Positions 1 to 11,440 of a stretch of DNA of 64,000 bases are shown one piece after another. The DNA comes from Wolfiporia cocos (lineage: Eukaryota; Basidiomycota; Agaricomycetes; Polyporales; Phaeolaceae): contig JACCLO010000007.1 of NCBI GenBank assembly GCA_029448655.1, positions 2,046,001 through 2,110,000 of the forward strand, in the 5' to 3' direction. The position numbers were made by a program, and so were the translations under genes. Under the pieces are notes generated by a model, which worked only from the letters and a program-made list of their open reading frames with translations, was not told the DNA's origin and ran no database searches. Numbering within the stretch: the first letter of the stretch is position 1; each line of letters begins with the position of its first letter.

Positions 1-135
1 AACGGCCGGCTGACCTGAACCGTTAGGGGTTGGTACAAGCTGGTTGACCTGAACCGTCACCTACTGTCACTGAATGGGCTCGGAAAGATAGGTAAAAATA
101 TAGGAAAATTTGTAGAATGTCCCAGATCTGTGACA
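1..135 (-). repeat. LTR fragment, 5' terminus at 135
   Basis: Reading the minus strand, the fragment starts with TGTCACAGAT at 135 and runs off the window. The AT-rich run before it (about 85-115, with repeated GGTAAAAAT/GGAAAAT) matches the same part of the solo LTR at 8777-9359. The left end and target duplication are outside the window. Confidence 0.6.
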
Positions 136-503
136 ATCATAAGAGTGGTTTTGAGTGGTAGGTCCACATTGTGGTTGTGGCTGGAGGCGATGAGTAAGCG
201 TGATAAGCATGATAACATATGCCAGTATCAGGAAATGAGTCATGCTAAGCCATTAGCTTGTAATTATCGTGTAGGCTGCTGAGGTAAGAGTGTTTGACAA
301 TGCCCAGTATATTGGTAAGATACATGACCTCGGAGATTAGTCCACTGAGTAGTATGAGATTACTAGCATGTTGTTGTCATGTTATTTGTGCAGGTGCACG
401 TGTCTACAGGTGCTTAGCAGTGTAAACGCAGATATGTTTGTAGAAATGCCAGAAAAATAGGTAAAACATGGGAAAGATTGCCCATGTCACTACATCTGTG
501 ACA
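136..503 (-). repeat. Older LTR fragment
   Basis: A second LTR terminus (plus-strand CTGTGACA) ends at 503. The body resembles the 8777-9359 and 55479-56177 LTRs: a 'gtccacattgtggttgtggct' type segment, 'gtgataacatatgcc', and 'gtgcacgtgtctacagg'. The LTR fragment at 1-135 probably inserted into this one. The missing half would lie left of the window. Confidence 0.5.
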
Positions 504-1019
504 ATGCCCCCAAAGCCTACAATAACAAGATTGAGGTGTAACCCTCAGTTGCTCCACAATATATACATGATGTGCATCAGATGTGTAAGTACTACCTTAA
601 ACAAAATATCCTGTGCACCCAGTAGTGGGGTACTGTAATTATGATAGCATAAATACTGCGCAGTATGCATGAAAATCAACAATGAGATAGCAATATCATA
701 TCTATTACCCTTCTGAAACCAGGCAGCTGCCAAAGTGGCTGTAACAGCTCTTGTTGCTAATGGAGGGTGCTTTGTGTATCTCCTAAGTGTGTTCAATAGG
801 CCTACTTCACAAACCTGTAATAAAATGCTAGAAAATAATAAGTCATCACTTTTCCATGACAATACTAAATTTACCTTTTGTCACAGAATGCCCCGTGGGG
901 CTGTCTCACCTACAGGCGCACACCAAGAATGCTTGGGAATCCTAAGAGGATTCCACTGGGAGTACCAAAGGTACTCCGCATGGGCACTCGAGGTTTGCTG
1001 AGGAGAATAGAACTAAGTT
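504..1019. other. No gene recognised
   Basis: I see no coding signature or RNA gene. A plus-strand TGTCACAGAATGCCCC at about 880 resembles the start of the 32518-33099 LTR family, but no matching end was found. Confidence 0.4.
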
Positions 1020-1983
1020 AATGAGTGTCTAGCTCAGACTTATATACATACATGAATAGGTCATGTGCTACTGTATAGTACATACCTAAGAAGGAATGTG
1101 TGGCTTGGTTGCCATAAAGGTGACCAAGGTACATGTGCTACTCTACAAAGGCCGTGGTCCGCCGGTAATGGCCGGACCAATGGTAAAAGACATAGTGTGT
1201 GGTTCCACCATGAGGCGGACATGAACATGCGGGCGCAGCCCGGGTATAGACAAGGCCGGTAAGCCGGTACCTTGAGGGATCTCTGCTATTGGCCAGAGAT
1301 ACGTGTTGACAAAGGCGAGACACCGAGTCAGATATGCCATTGGCTACCCCTAGTCTCATTACTAAGGATGGTAGCTAGGCTGTGATGTCATAGACCGGAC
1401 TGGATGGTAACCGATCATGACGGAGCGGTCTGTGACCGGGGATTGGACTTCACTGGAAGGCTAGAAGCCCGGGACTCTGCAAGTGCCAGAGCCGATTGGT
1501 AACCGGAGTGAGCTGGACCAGTAGCATTAATAGTGTAGAGCTATTATTATGCCATGGCACCATTCTGTTGTAAGGATGGTGCGCCATATGACATCATCTT
1601 CTGATAGAACAATGATGTAATGGTCTGGCCTGTAGGGCTGGACCGGTTGACATAGCGATGACGTAGCTGGGTCTGGACTATGGTGCAATATCATAGCTAG
1701 GATAGCTGATGGTGACATTGCCGTGATGTCATTAGTCTGGGCTGGGGCCATGATGGCTGTAGCTATGACGTTGGGATGACATAGAAGTCCTGACTAGTGT
1801 GTTATGCATAGTCATGGGAGCTTAGTAGCGTGTCATTACATTATGTAAGCTATAAGGCCGTGTTAGGACCTTATTGTGTGGCAATATGGGATAAGTCCCG
1901 GATAACTTGTAGGTAGACGTATAAATCCCAGGTAAAATGCCAGAAATAGCGGAAAAATGCTAGTCCCAGATAGATCTGTGACA
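1020..1983 (-). repeat. Decayed LTR of the ~1.1 kb family
   Basis: The minus-strand LTR begins TGTCACAGAT at 1983. The part around 1050-1270 (GGTCATGTGCTACTGTATAG, GGCTTGGTTGCCATAAAGG, the GCCGGTAATGGCC motif, GCGGGCGCAGCCCGGGTATA) is homologous to the reverse complement of element C's LTRs. The left boundary and target duplication could not be fixed. It is more diverged than other copies. Confidence 0.55.
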
Positions 1984-3145
1984 TGGATATCGTATCCGAC
2001 CACATGGTCTGAACCTTGGTAGGGCATCTTTCCATTTGATCCTATTGCGAACTCCAAGCAGGAGTTGAATTGGGTTCCTTACAGTACAAACTTTCCGTAT
2101 AGATCTCTGATTACCCATTGATGTTCCTTCTTTTGTTCCTTATTACTCATGGAGGACTTCATTGTTGGCCATGTGTTCGCACTAGTAATCTATTACTAGA
2201 TCCTCCGTGTGGACTAGGTCTTCTTTGTTCTTCCACAAATCTTGTTATAATCCTTCCATTGAGCCAGGAGTTGTAATTTTCCTTGTGCTGTATAGCAATG
2301 GTTGAGCATGGCTTTCACTTTGAATTCTCCATCTTCATCAGGTTTGGCCGTAGGTTGTTCACTGGTGTAAGGTACTAATTTGAATGCGTCGAAAATGGGG
2401 TGATAGGCCCAGTACTGCTCATCCATGTGTAACTGGAAGGTTACTGATAGTTTTTCAACTATCTTGAATGGGAGAATGTACCTGGGTGTCAGACTCCTTT
2501 CCGTTGTCTGGTAGTCATGCACATCCATCATCACTTTGTCACCAACCTTGAAGGGCACTGATTGCGCCTTCTGGTCATAGTACCATTTCATCCAGCTCAC
2601 TGCTATTTCCATAGCTGCCTTAGCCTGTTCTTGAGTGTTCCATTGGTCATGTGCGATTTCATTCGAATCAGCATTTGCCAAGAATGGAAGATCTGCTGGC
2701 CCAGCCTTGGGGTGTCTACCTAACTCCATATAGAAAGAGGAGAACTTCATGGATTCTGATTGACACAGACCTACAGTCTGTGTGACTGGCCCAGCTGGGA
2801 ACCCTCCAACCCTGGGAGCACCACTGTTGAGCATACGGTGACTGTACCAGGCCGCTCAGATCCCCCAGTCTAGCAAGTGAGAGAAGGAGAGTGTCGGTGT
2901 CAAACTGGCACGTGCAGAACGAGAAGGAAAGGGGCCTAAGCCCTACTGCCGAAAACCTGAGAGATGAGGTTGTAAGACCTCATTGCCCTACTTATATACA
3001 TGCCAGTAGTGCCTGTAATGGCTGCCCTAAAGATGAGGCCTGTGCGCCGTATCTAAGAGACCATGTGATACAGTGACTACAGTGATGTGGTATGTAACTA
3101 AAGTAATGAGCAGTGACCATCATGTGAGTAAGGGAAGTGCATGCC

Positions 3146-3571
3146 TGACACAAAACTGTCATTACACACTATGTTATAACGCCGGGTTATAGTCCATACA
3201 CCGAGTCACTAAGAGTGTAGTGCAGAGGGCCCCAGTCTAGCATGCATGAGAGAGTTAAGAGGGACTGAGCCCAATGTCTAGTATCTTCAGTCTGAGGTAG
3301 TAAGACCTCAGACATTGCTACTTATACATGTGAGGCGGTACACTATTCACAGAGGGGGCTGCCCTAAAGGCGAGGTCCATGCATAGTGTAACTAAGGGCC
3401 TTAGGTAAGCATGTATGTAGCCGCTGGTAGGTGCCATGACTGTCAGGGTATAGTGACGTGCTCCCACTACACTACCGGGTCTCCAAGTCATGTGACTACT
3501 AAACATAAGTACCCATGTTTGACTCCCGCTAGGGGGAGGTACCTAGTCATGCCACAGAATAATCTGTGACA
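3146..3571 (-). repeat. Nested solo LTR, 426 bp (TSD ATGCC)
   Basis: Starts TGACACAAAA and ends AATCTGTGACA. ATGCC is duplicated exactly at 3141-3145 and 3572-3576. It lies inside the 2761-4121 LTR. Confidence 0.85.
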
Positions 3572-3688
3572 ATGCCTACCCAAGTGGTGCAGGTGACTGG
3601 TCAAGGCATCTAGACTTGAGGCAAGGGGAGAGGACATAGAGATGGGTGTGGCTACATGCGGATCTTTGCCTACTGCAGTAGAACTCCT

Positions 3689-4075
3689 TATCACGGTACC
3701 ACCCTACCGGGATACCGGCCTTGCTGTAGGCCCCTAAGACTACCCGCAGGCCCAGACACCAGTTCAGCAGAGTAGAGGTGAGGCGCAGCCAGCACACCAG
3801 TCAGGGAGATACCAGGGACTGGCCCTGAGGATGAGAATAGTATGTCTGAGGAGTACGCCTCAGACATCGCACTACTATGTACATGCTGCACCGCTAGCTA
3901 GGTGCCTGCCCTCAAGAGGTCAGTGCACCTGTAACTACTGTAACTAAGGTGACACTGCATGTAACTACTGTGATCGGTGATGGCGCTAACGCCCCTACGT
4001 TATCTACGACATGTCCGATATCTAATCTAACAGGTCACGTTACAATGCAACCAGGTGTGCCACATTTCTGTGACA
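3689..4075 (-). repeat. Nested solo LTR, 387 bp (TSD CTCCT)
   Basis: Starts TATCACGG and ends TTCTGTGACA, flanked by CTCCT at 3684-3688 and 4076-4080. The unusual TATCAC end (TG...TA when read on the minus strand) is shared with the TRIM2 LTRs at 57463 and 58129. Confidence 0.8.
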
Positions 4076-4300
4076 CTCCTGGGGAAAATGATGAGACTGC
4101 CCCATGGGGCGTTCTGTGACACTGATGCTATGTTATTGTATGCAAATTCAGCCATAGGGAGGTACTGAGACCAATTGTCCTTTTGGTAAGAATTCACATA
4201 ACACCATGTCACAGATTTATCTGGGACATCCCCTCAACTTTTACTAAAGAATTAAAGTTGTGCAGCAGTCATACTATTGACCCTTCACCTCCAGAACACA

Positions 4301-5890
4301 TGACACAGACGTACCAACATCTGTGGGACCTGCCCTAGCAGGGGAACCCCATGCAATCTACGTTGAAGTCGATTCCACACCAGCGGTAAACCAAGAGCAG
4401 CAGCAGAGGGTGACAAGGCTTCCCCAGCTCAGGGTCAACTTAGAGAGAGCGAACAGGGATGCAAGGCCAACAAGGAGCCCCCAAGGGAGTGGCACACAGA
4501 GAGGTTAGACAAAAGGGGCCTAAGCCCATTGTTGAGAATCCCAAAGATGGGGAGTAAGCCCCATCTTGTCGTACATATACATATGAGCATAGCACCTACT
4601 AGCCCAGTCCTAAAGTACCAGCCTGTGCACAGTAACCAAGGAGACATGTGGCTAGCAACACTATGTACCTACATGACACATGCTGCAACCTAAGACACAC
4701 ACCCGGGGGAAGGGGGCTCACTCAAAGGCGCCTTCCTGGTCCGGAGCATTGAAGGCTGAAGAGGCCAAGACAAGTCTGAGGTTCGCTCAAGACTGTCTGG
4801 CGCTTATATAGACTCTACCTATTTGTACATGTTATGCTGTGTGGCTGGTAAGGGCAGTAGGTGCAGTGTGATTGGTCTAAGCTACATTGCCCGTAGGCAA
4901 GGAGTGACTAAGCCGGTAATGCATCGGAGCAGTGATGTCCATAGTGATGTAGCGGATCAGGCCCAAGTCAGTGGTTCTCGTCAATTGGGGGTTCACCGGT
5001 AATGGTGGGGTTCTAAGTCCGTGATTGGGGCATCTGCAGTCCAGGTTTCCAAGGGATCGGTACTGAGGAGTGGTGTTAGCTGGGAACATGGACTGGCCAG
5101 TACGGGCCATGCATGATGTAGGGTGATTGAGCATGATCGGCTGTGATCGGTACATAGCACCTTGTGACTGCTAGGGTTCTCAGTTGTACAAGGCTGGGTT
5201 TAGAGCCTCCCTAGGCTATTGCGTGGGTACGCTGGGGTTTAAGGCCTCCCATGGGCCATAGTTTGTATTGTACATAGTCCGTGCCAGTAATGGCGTGAGT
5301 CCATTGGCCGGTAATGACCGTATAGCTGGTAATGGCTGTAGTTTGTGGAGATGGGAGGCATAGGGTTCGATTGGTTGGGTGGATGTGGTCCTAGCCATGA
5401 GTCTGTGTGGTTGTGACGTGATGAGGTATGGTCCAGGTAGCAGGGGGTTGGTTGGGTTAGGTGCTACTGGGCTCATCATACTTGGTTGGGGTCACGTGAC
5501 TGCTGTTGGCTTTGTACTGGACCGAACGTGTGGTCTGGGACTAGAGTTGTTGGGCATGGCTGGTGATGCTGTTAGCTAGTGCCTGTGGTGGTGCATATGT
5601 GGGGCTTGGATCTAGCTGAGGCATCAGGTTTCCAGCCTCGGGGGTGCTCTCAATGACCAGAAAAGGTACTGTGCCTAAAGACTTGAAATTGGTGTGTGAC
5701 ACTACATGTGACTGTGGTGTAGGTAAGTGGAGGCACGCACTACCCTACGTGCTAATCTAACAGGTCAGATGGCATCTAAGGAGCAGACGTGGAGGAGACC
5801 TGTAAGTAAAGACTTAGCCCCATGCTCAGGGGTGCTTCTGCATAACAAGTGAGGGATGTTGTAGAACCCCCTACGGGCAGTTCTGTGACA
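4301..5890 (-). repeat. Solo LTR (TSD ACACA) split by another LTR
   Basis: TGACACAGACGTACC at 4301 to TTCTGTGACA at 5890, with ACACA at 4296-4300 and 5891-5895. It has the same start as the LTR at 33589. The 4674-5701 LTR is inserted within it, leaving about 557 bp of its own sequence. Confidence 0.85.
4674..5701 (-). repeat. Nested solo LTR, 1028 bp (TSD CTACA)
   Basis: TGACACATGC to GGTGTGTGACA, with CTACA at 4669-4673 and 5702-5706. An inverted second copy of this family lies at 35950-44106, where element C and a further solo LTR have been inserted. Confidence 0.88.
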
Positions 5891-6008
5891 ACACAAGCAT
5901 CTATTTTACCCAGATCTCTGGAAGGTGGTAGAAGAATATTGAATCATGTGACCTACTGAATTGAAGTCATGTGACCCACTAATTTTCTAGATTAGATAGT
6001 GCTACTAG

Positions 6009-6568
6009 TGTCACAGACTTACTCGTCTGTGCGACCCTGGACTCAGGGGGAATCCCTAACGCCCTACAAGACGTGTGCGAAGCCGCGCCAGCGGTGACCT
6101 TGTCGGCTGTACCCTAAAGAGGGACTCCTAGAGGCGACTTAGAGAGACGTCACACAGTCAAGCAAGACAAGAGGGGCCCTCGGGCCAGAGCACGCGCAGG
6201 GAAGTAGTAAGAGAGGCACTATGTGCATTGACGAGAATCTCAAGGATGAGGATGTAAGTCCTCATCCGTCGTACTTATACATGGTGAGTTGGCCAGTAAT
6301 GGCCGCCCTAAAGTAGTGGCCTGTGCGCCGTAACTAAGAGGGCACATGATACATGTAACTACAGTGACCATTGTAACTAGTGTGACCGTAACGTGAGATA
6401 CCTGAGGCGCGCGCTACCCTACAGCGCTAACCTAACAGTCAGGTGACCAACAAACTAGAGAGACGCACGAGGAGGTGGCTGAGGACCAGAGACGCGGCGT
6501 ACGCCTAGCGCCGCATGTGGAACCTATAGCGAGGGAAGTACAGTGGCCCCCTGGGCACATCCGTGACA
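6009..6568 (-). repeat. Solo LTR of the TRIM1 family, 560 bp (TSD ACTAG)
   Basis: TGTCACAGACTTAC to CATCCGTGACA, with ACTAG at 6004-6008 and 6569-6573. The body matches the 559-bp LTRs of TRIM1 (GTCTGTGCGACC, GGCGCGCGCTACCCTACAG, CGGCGTACGCCTAGCGCCG). This shows that TRIM1-type elements have transposed elsewhere. Confidence 0.88.
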
Positions 6569-6573
6569 ACTAG

Positions 6574-7168
6574 GTACCATCATAGGGCACCATGACAGGT
6601 GACTCTATCTTATTCACATAACTACTTGATTGTCAATGGCTTCCCACTCAATGATGTCACCCCCTAAAAATAAGATGAGTGACCTCATAAGCATCTGGAC
6701 CATTACTGGCCTAGAATATGACCTCATAGGTCTATATTTAGCATGGCCTGCTTACCCAATAGGTATGACAGCACAGCCTGCTTATTACCTACATATGACA
6801 CATAATCACCATCACAACACAGAAGTGCCACCATTTTTGGCATTATGGCACCATAATATGCATGCAGACCAGATACATTAGGGTAGACAGTTCTACTAGT
6901 ATTAGAAGGTCTTGTATGTATATAAGAAGTAGGTCTAAGCACCCTGAAGGCCTTAGACTTAGCAATCTAAGTATTTAAAATTGACTATGGGGGCATTTCC
7001 CCATCCTTCCTCTTGAAAATTTGCCTCTTACTGTTTGTACTATGCGCCCCTCTGGCTTATAGCCCTCTAGTGTTGGGCTCCCCTTTGGACTATGTGCTGA
7101 CAGTTTGAGACGTCACTAGGATTGTGACATATCCTATCTCAGAAGTTTCCATACAGTCACATGTCTAG
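6574..7168. other. No gene recognised
   Basis: AT-rich spacer between two solo LTRs. I see no conserved coding or RNA feature. Confidence 0.4.
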
Positions 7169-7173
7169 ACTCT

Positions 7174-8317
7174 TGACACAGACCTACTGTCTGTGCGACC
7201 GGCCCAGCCAGGATCCTCTAACCCTGCTAACAAGATGGTTGAGATGGCACAAGGCAGTGGATTCAGGTCACCAGGTGCCCCAGACTAGCAAGTAGAAGAG
7301 AGAGAAGTGTCAATCTGGCACATGCAGAGCAAGAAGGAAAGGGGCCTAAGCCCAATTGCTGAGAATCTTAGAGATGGGGTTGTAAGACCCCATCACCCTA
7401 CTTGAATACATGTCGTAGTGACCGGTAATGGTTGTCCTAAGGATAGTGATGTGCAAAGCACGGCTCAAAGCCGTGAGCCGGGCCTAGCCGAGCCGACTTA
7501 AGCCGGGCCGAGCCGAGCCTGGGGGGGCGGCTTGAGACGGCTCAGGGCCCGGCTTGGATCGTGAGCCGGCCGTAGCCGAGCCCTGAGCCGGCGGCTTTAG
7601 GCGCGCAGCTGTGGTGTTGTTAGAATTAGCGAAAATGGGCCCTTTGGTTTAAGATTTTGCATCAATTCACCTTATATGATCTCAGCGACCATTACAATGA
7701 CCTGTGATCTGCTAACACGGTGCGGAATGTTGTGACTATAGTTGCGATCGGGGTTGTGATCGAGATCTGGATTTTCGGTCAACATCATAAGCAGCTGTAA
7801 AAACACTTGTAGATCAGAATAACAACAAATAGTAGACATATAAGCATTCTGAATATGTTGTGCTGTCATTTGAACTGCACAAGCCAATAATTTCGAGTTC
7901 CTACATGATTACCCATAAGCCCCGGCCTGAGCCTGAGCCGGGCCCAAGCCGGCCTGAGCCGTCAAGGAGGGCCCGGCTTGACATTCCGCTGAGCCTGAGC
8001 CCTTCAAAGCCGGGCCCAAGCCCCGGGCTTTGAGCCGAGCCGTGCTTTGCACATCACTACCTAAGGATATGGCATGTGCGCAGGTATCTAAGGGACCATT
8101 TGACTACCTAACTACAAGTGACGATGTAAGTAACTAAGTAACAGGCAGTGACCGTGATGTGAGTAAGTATGAATGCACACCTACCCAGAAGGTGCAGGTG
8201 ACTAGTCAAGGTGTCTAGACAGAGGCAATGGGAGAGGATGCAGAGGCGGTGTGGCTACCTACAGCAGTTGATGCCTGGGGACAATGGTGAGACAGCCCCA
8301 CAGAGTGTTCTGTGACA
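7174..8317 (-). repeat. Solo LTR (TSD ACTCT) containing a hAT MITE
   Basis: TGACACAGACCTAC to GTTCTGTGACA, with ACTCT at 7169-7173 and 8318-8322. The LTR itself is about 520 bp once the MITE (7444-8059) and its 8-bp duplication are removed. The LTR therefore predates the MITE. Confidence 0.88.
7444..8059. mobile_element. hAT-type MITE, family 1 (TSD CCTAAGGA)
   Basis: A 616-bp element with inverted ends TAGTGATGTGCAAAGC and GCTTTGCACATCACTA and an exact 8-bp duplication CCTAAGGA (7436-7443, 8060-8067). Both features are diagnostic of hAT transposition. The terminal 150 bp on each side are packed with GAGCCGGGC/GCCGAGCC motifs that make long imperfect hairpins. The core (about 7610-7900) is AT-rich and non-coding, so it needs a transposase from elsewhere. 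Other copies are at 44107-44659 and 45265-47158. Confidence 0.9.
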
Positions 8318-8322
8318 ACTCT

Positions 8323-8771
8323 AGCCAATCAGACATCTTGTCCATAGCAGTCAGCATAACAATGTCAACGGACTTGGCGCTGGTCATGCCCTTGGTTACT
8401 AATGACAACAAGCACAATCTGCTATTGGAATGGCCTTCACGGGCATACCTGTATTCCGGTATTGATTGGTATATAGTTTCCTTGTGTATTACTAAGTACT
8501 TAGGTCTCTGGGGACTTGTACGGCATATTAAGATTACTTGTATTTTCTAATATGGTGTTAGGGGTACTTAGATTCATGTATATATACTGGATTTGCTGAG
8601 TACTATTGCCTCAGTTCTATTCATTGCATTCATACTACGAGTTAACAACTCAACATATCTTGATACTTCTACTCTCTACAAAGCCTAGCTTCGTACTTCA
8701 AGCCAAATATCTAGTGAATATTGTGTCTTGTGTTACATGTGCTATTGATGTTTTTGTGAGCTAACTGCAAG
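8323..8771. other. No gene recognised
   Basis: Spacer between two solo LTRs. No open frame with protein-like composition was seen. Confidence 0.4.
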
Positions 8772-8776
8772 CTTAC

Positions 8777-9359
8777 TGACGCAGATAGACTGTGGGACTC
8801 ACTTTACTCGACTGAGAAGCTTGAGGGGCTTGAAGCAAGGTGAGGGGTCTAAAAGCACAGCAGGAGTGTTGTGCAGGAGTTGCAAATGCAAGAGAACAAA
8901 TCTAAAGAATAACGTAGTGCTATTCCTACTTATATACATGTAGCAACAGCAGCCAGTAATGGCTTGCCCTAAAGTACTGGGTCTGTGCGCTTGTACAGGA
9001 ATTATGGCTAAGTCGTAAACTACAATAGACCATGTGCACCGGTAATGGCCGCACCAATAAGAAACATGCTTTGGACCAGTAGGTCCATGTTGATGTTGTG
9101 GCTACAAGGGTTTGTAAGCCAAGTAAGCGTGATGACATATGCCGATATTGGGATATGTGTAATCTAAGACATAGACTTGTGATAAACCTGTAGGCCACTT
9201 ACACATAGTACATTACTAGTGTGTTATGTATATGTTGTTTGTGTGCATGTACGTGTCTACAGGCGCTTAGAGCAGCAAGCTTGAATATGCTCATAGAAAT
9301 GCAGGAAAAATAGGTAAAAAAATATAGGAAAATTCGTAGAATGTCACAGATCTGTGACA
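8777..9359 (-). repeat. Solo LTR, 583 bp (TSD CTTAC)
   Basis: TGACGCAGATAGACTG to ATCTGTGACA, with CTTAC at 8772-8776 and 9360-9364. Inside are a TATATACATG box on the minus-strand promoter side (about 8935), the GCCAGTAATGGC motif and CCGGTAATGGCC. It is a relative of 34012-34590, 29871-30487 and the D element LTR. Confidence 0.88.
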
Positions 9360-9364
9360 CTTAC

Positions 9365-10301
9365 CACAAGATATGGGTGCTTATTTCGTGACCCCTACTG
9401 CAAGGGTATTGACTAGGAATGCTTCTGTTTTATTCTGTGCTATGCAAACAAATGCTTACCATGTGTGATTCAATATGTAACATCACAGATAACACACTGA
9501 ATTTACCATCAGATACCCAGCTATATGATCACTGTATGATCACTGTTGAGAGGTCTTTCCACCTCCACAACCCCCCCTTGTGACCCTCATCCCTGTGTCC
9601 ACATTCCTCTAATGGTTTCATTCTGTATTCCAGGTAATTGGTCACCCCACCCAGCATTCCAGGTACATAGAAATTTGGTTGGTGGGTTGACTGGGGCTCA
9701 CAGAAATGTGGGCCCCATGACCCCCCATCAGCCCACCCCATGTTCCAGGTACATTGACACAGAATCCCTCCCTCTCACCAGGTTATATCATTATACCATC
9801 CCCCTGGCTTGATCTCATGGACTCACGTCTAGTAGTCACATGACTTACCTAGCTAATGCGTATATACAGTGGACCATTATACCATAGCGACACCCCCAGT
9901 CACATGACAGTAGGCTACAATATCATCGTTACATGTCAGGACTATATCATACACTACACACAGACCACCTTAGGGCAGGGTTGGTCTTATATCATTAGCA
10001 CATAGCACCTCTCATGTATATATTACCTATATCTGCTGAGCATTACAGCTCAGCATTGTCAATCTCACTACAGGGGCAAGTCCCTGGGTTCATACTCTCT
10101 ATGTGTGCTTGGCTGGGAACTCAACCTATGGCTTAGCCCATAGTGTCCTTTACACTGCATCTTATACCATCTGGGGTAGCCTCTGAGGTGGCGGCCCTAG
10201 GCCCCCTCTTGCATGTGTGATCACAGTGAGTAAAATCTGTGGCATATGTAGATTTTTGGTTGATGGGCCAACTGGGGCTCACAGCAAAATGGGCACCATG
10301 A
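9365..10301. repeat. Non-coding spacer with degenerate ~100-bp repeat units
   Basis: Segments at about 9640-9757, 10248-10309 and 11321-11440 share the order GGTACAT, GGTTGGTGGGTTGACTGGGG, CCATGACCCCCCAT and CCCACCCCATGTTCCAG. They look like copies of one non-coding unit, split by the hAT MITE at 10310. No gene was recognised. Confidence 0.45.
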
Positions 10302-10309
10302 CCCTCCAT

Positions 10310-11320
10310 TAGTGTTGTGAGGTCCGGTCCGGTCCGGTCTTTTGCATATTTTGGGCAGGACCGAGGACCGGGACCAGGACCGGACCGCCATGGGCAACGA
10401 GGGACCGGACTGAAGACCGGTCCCAAATAGGACCGCGGTCCTATAGCGGTCCTAGGACCGGTCTGGACCGGTCCAGGACCGATCAAGTGGTTATTGACTT
10501 AACTATAGTTTTATATGTCAGAAACTGCAACAAAAGTGTACTTACTACTCGATATATACCAGAACATACTAAGTACAGCCAAAAAATTGGCTATGGTGCA
10601 CTGATTCTTGATTTCTGAAAGTAAAATTGTATACTGAAGTCAACACACAGAAATGAGACTGCAGTAACTGCACACCTCAAGTTGTATCTGATGAGATCAT
10701 GTGTTGCATTTTTGTATGTGCCGCAATGAGTAGCATATAACTACCGCTAAGCAGCGCTCTGCCAATAACTGGGTGATATTGAATGCACCATGCATGTGTA
10801 CCATAATATGTGAGTGTTTACACTACTGGATGGGAGAATACACAACTGCATGTCAGTCAGCAAAACTAGTGATAATATGAGGACAACCTGTGTGTGCCAA
10901 GCATTGCCCAAGACAATAGCAGTGCTTCATTGTATCATAAATTAGAAGGTTTTTGGTTTTTACTATTCATATCAGCTTCTGTCTGATGTGTTTACCCTAA
11001 TAGCCAGTGGTATATACATGATGCAGACCCACTCTAGGGGGTCTTAAATACTTTGGTTTTATTGTATATTGGTCAGTCATGGTTCCCTACCTTGGAGTAA
11101 CCGCATTATAAGTGCTATTCTACGATAAATCCGGGACCGGTCCAGGACCGGTCCAGACCAGTCCTTACCGGTCCTGCAAAATCTGACCACTCAGAAGGAC
11201 CGGGACCAGGACCGTGTCAGGACCAGGACTGGACCGGACCGTTGAATCGGTCCTAGTCAGTCCGGTCCTGGTCCGGTCCTTGGTCTTTAGCGGTCCTTGA
11301 GACCGGACCTCACAACACTA
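10310..11320. mobile_element. hAT-type MITE, family 2 (TSD CCCTCCAT)
   Basis: A 1011-bp element with ends TAGTGTTGTGAGGTCCGG and CCGGACCTCACAACACTA, and an exact 8-bp duplication CCCTCCAT (10302-10309, 11321-11328). Both termini are arrays of GGTCCGGTC/GGACCGGTCC. The core is AT-rich and I see no transposase. A left-truncated copy is at 47159-47695. Confidence 0.9.
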
Positions 11321-11440
11321 CCCTCCATTGGCCCACCCAGCATCCAGGTACATGAACATTTGCTGAGTGGGCTGACCAGGGGCTGTGGCAACATGGGCAC
11401 TGTGACCCCCCATTGGCCCACCCCCATGTTCCAGCTACAA

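Larger units (their letters stand above)
2761..4121 (-). repeat. Solo LTR (TSD CTGAT) carrying two nested LTRs
   Basis: It is bounded by TGACACAGAC at 2761 and TTCTGTGACA at 4121, with exact 5-bp duplications CTGAT at 2756-2760 and 4122-4126. It interrupts the integrase relic. Two younger LTRs (3146-3571 and 3689-4075) sit inside it. After subtracting them it is about 540 bp and resembles the LTR at 7174-8317. Confidence 0.85.
2214..4206 (-). pseudogene. Gypsy integrase/chromodomain relic (element E)
   Basis: Two minus-strand pieces, 4122-4206 and 2214-2755, join once the inserted LTR 2761-4121 (duplication CTGAT) is removed. The upstream piece reads as integrase core (LPMAEFAYNN at about 4140-4165). 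The downstream piece holds the integrase C-terminal part (FKVGDKVMMDV, then PFKIVEKLS and HPIFDAFKLV) followed by a weak chromodomain (VKAMLNHCYTAQGKLQLLAQ). This is the usual 3' order of pol in chromodomain Gypsy elements. Everything 5' of the core is missing and there is no matching LTR pair, so it is a dead fragment. The sequence at 1984-2213 is probably its 3' untranslated tail. The product when intact would integrate cDNA, with the chromodomain steering target choice. Confidence 0.8.

Noticed and set aside
4207..4300. TGTCACAGATTTATCTGG at 4207 as an LTR start
   Set aside because: It resembles a plus-strand LTR terminus and has a possible CACCA flank, but no matching end or duplication was found downstream. 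Left as an unassigned scrap.
9640..11440. CRISPR-like or regular tandem array
   Set aside because: Units are few, irregularly spaced and degenerate, and the organism is eukaryotic. It is a simple dispersed or satellite-like repeat split by a MITE.
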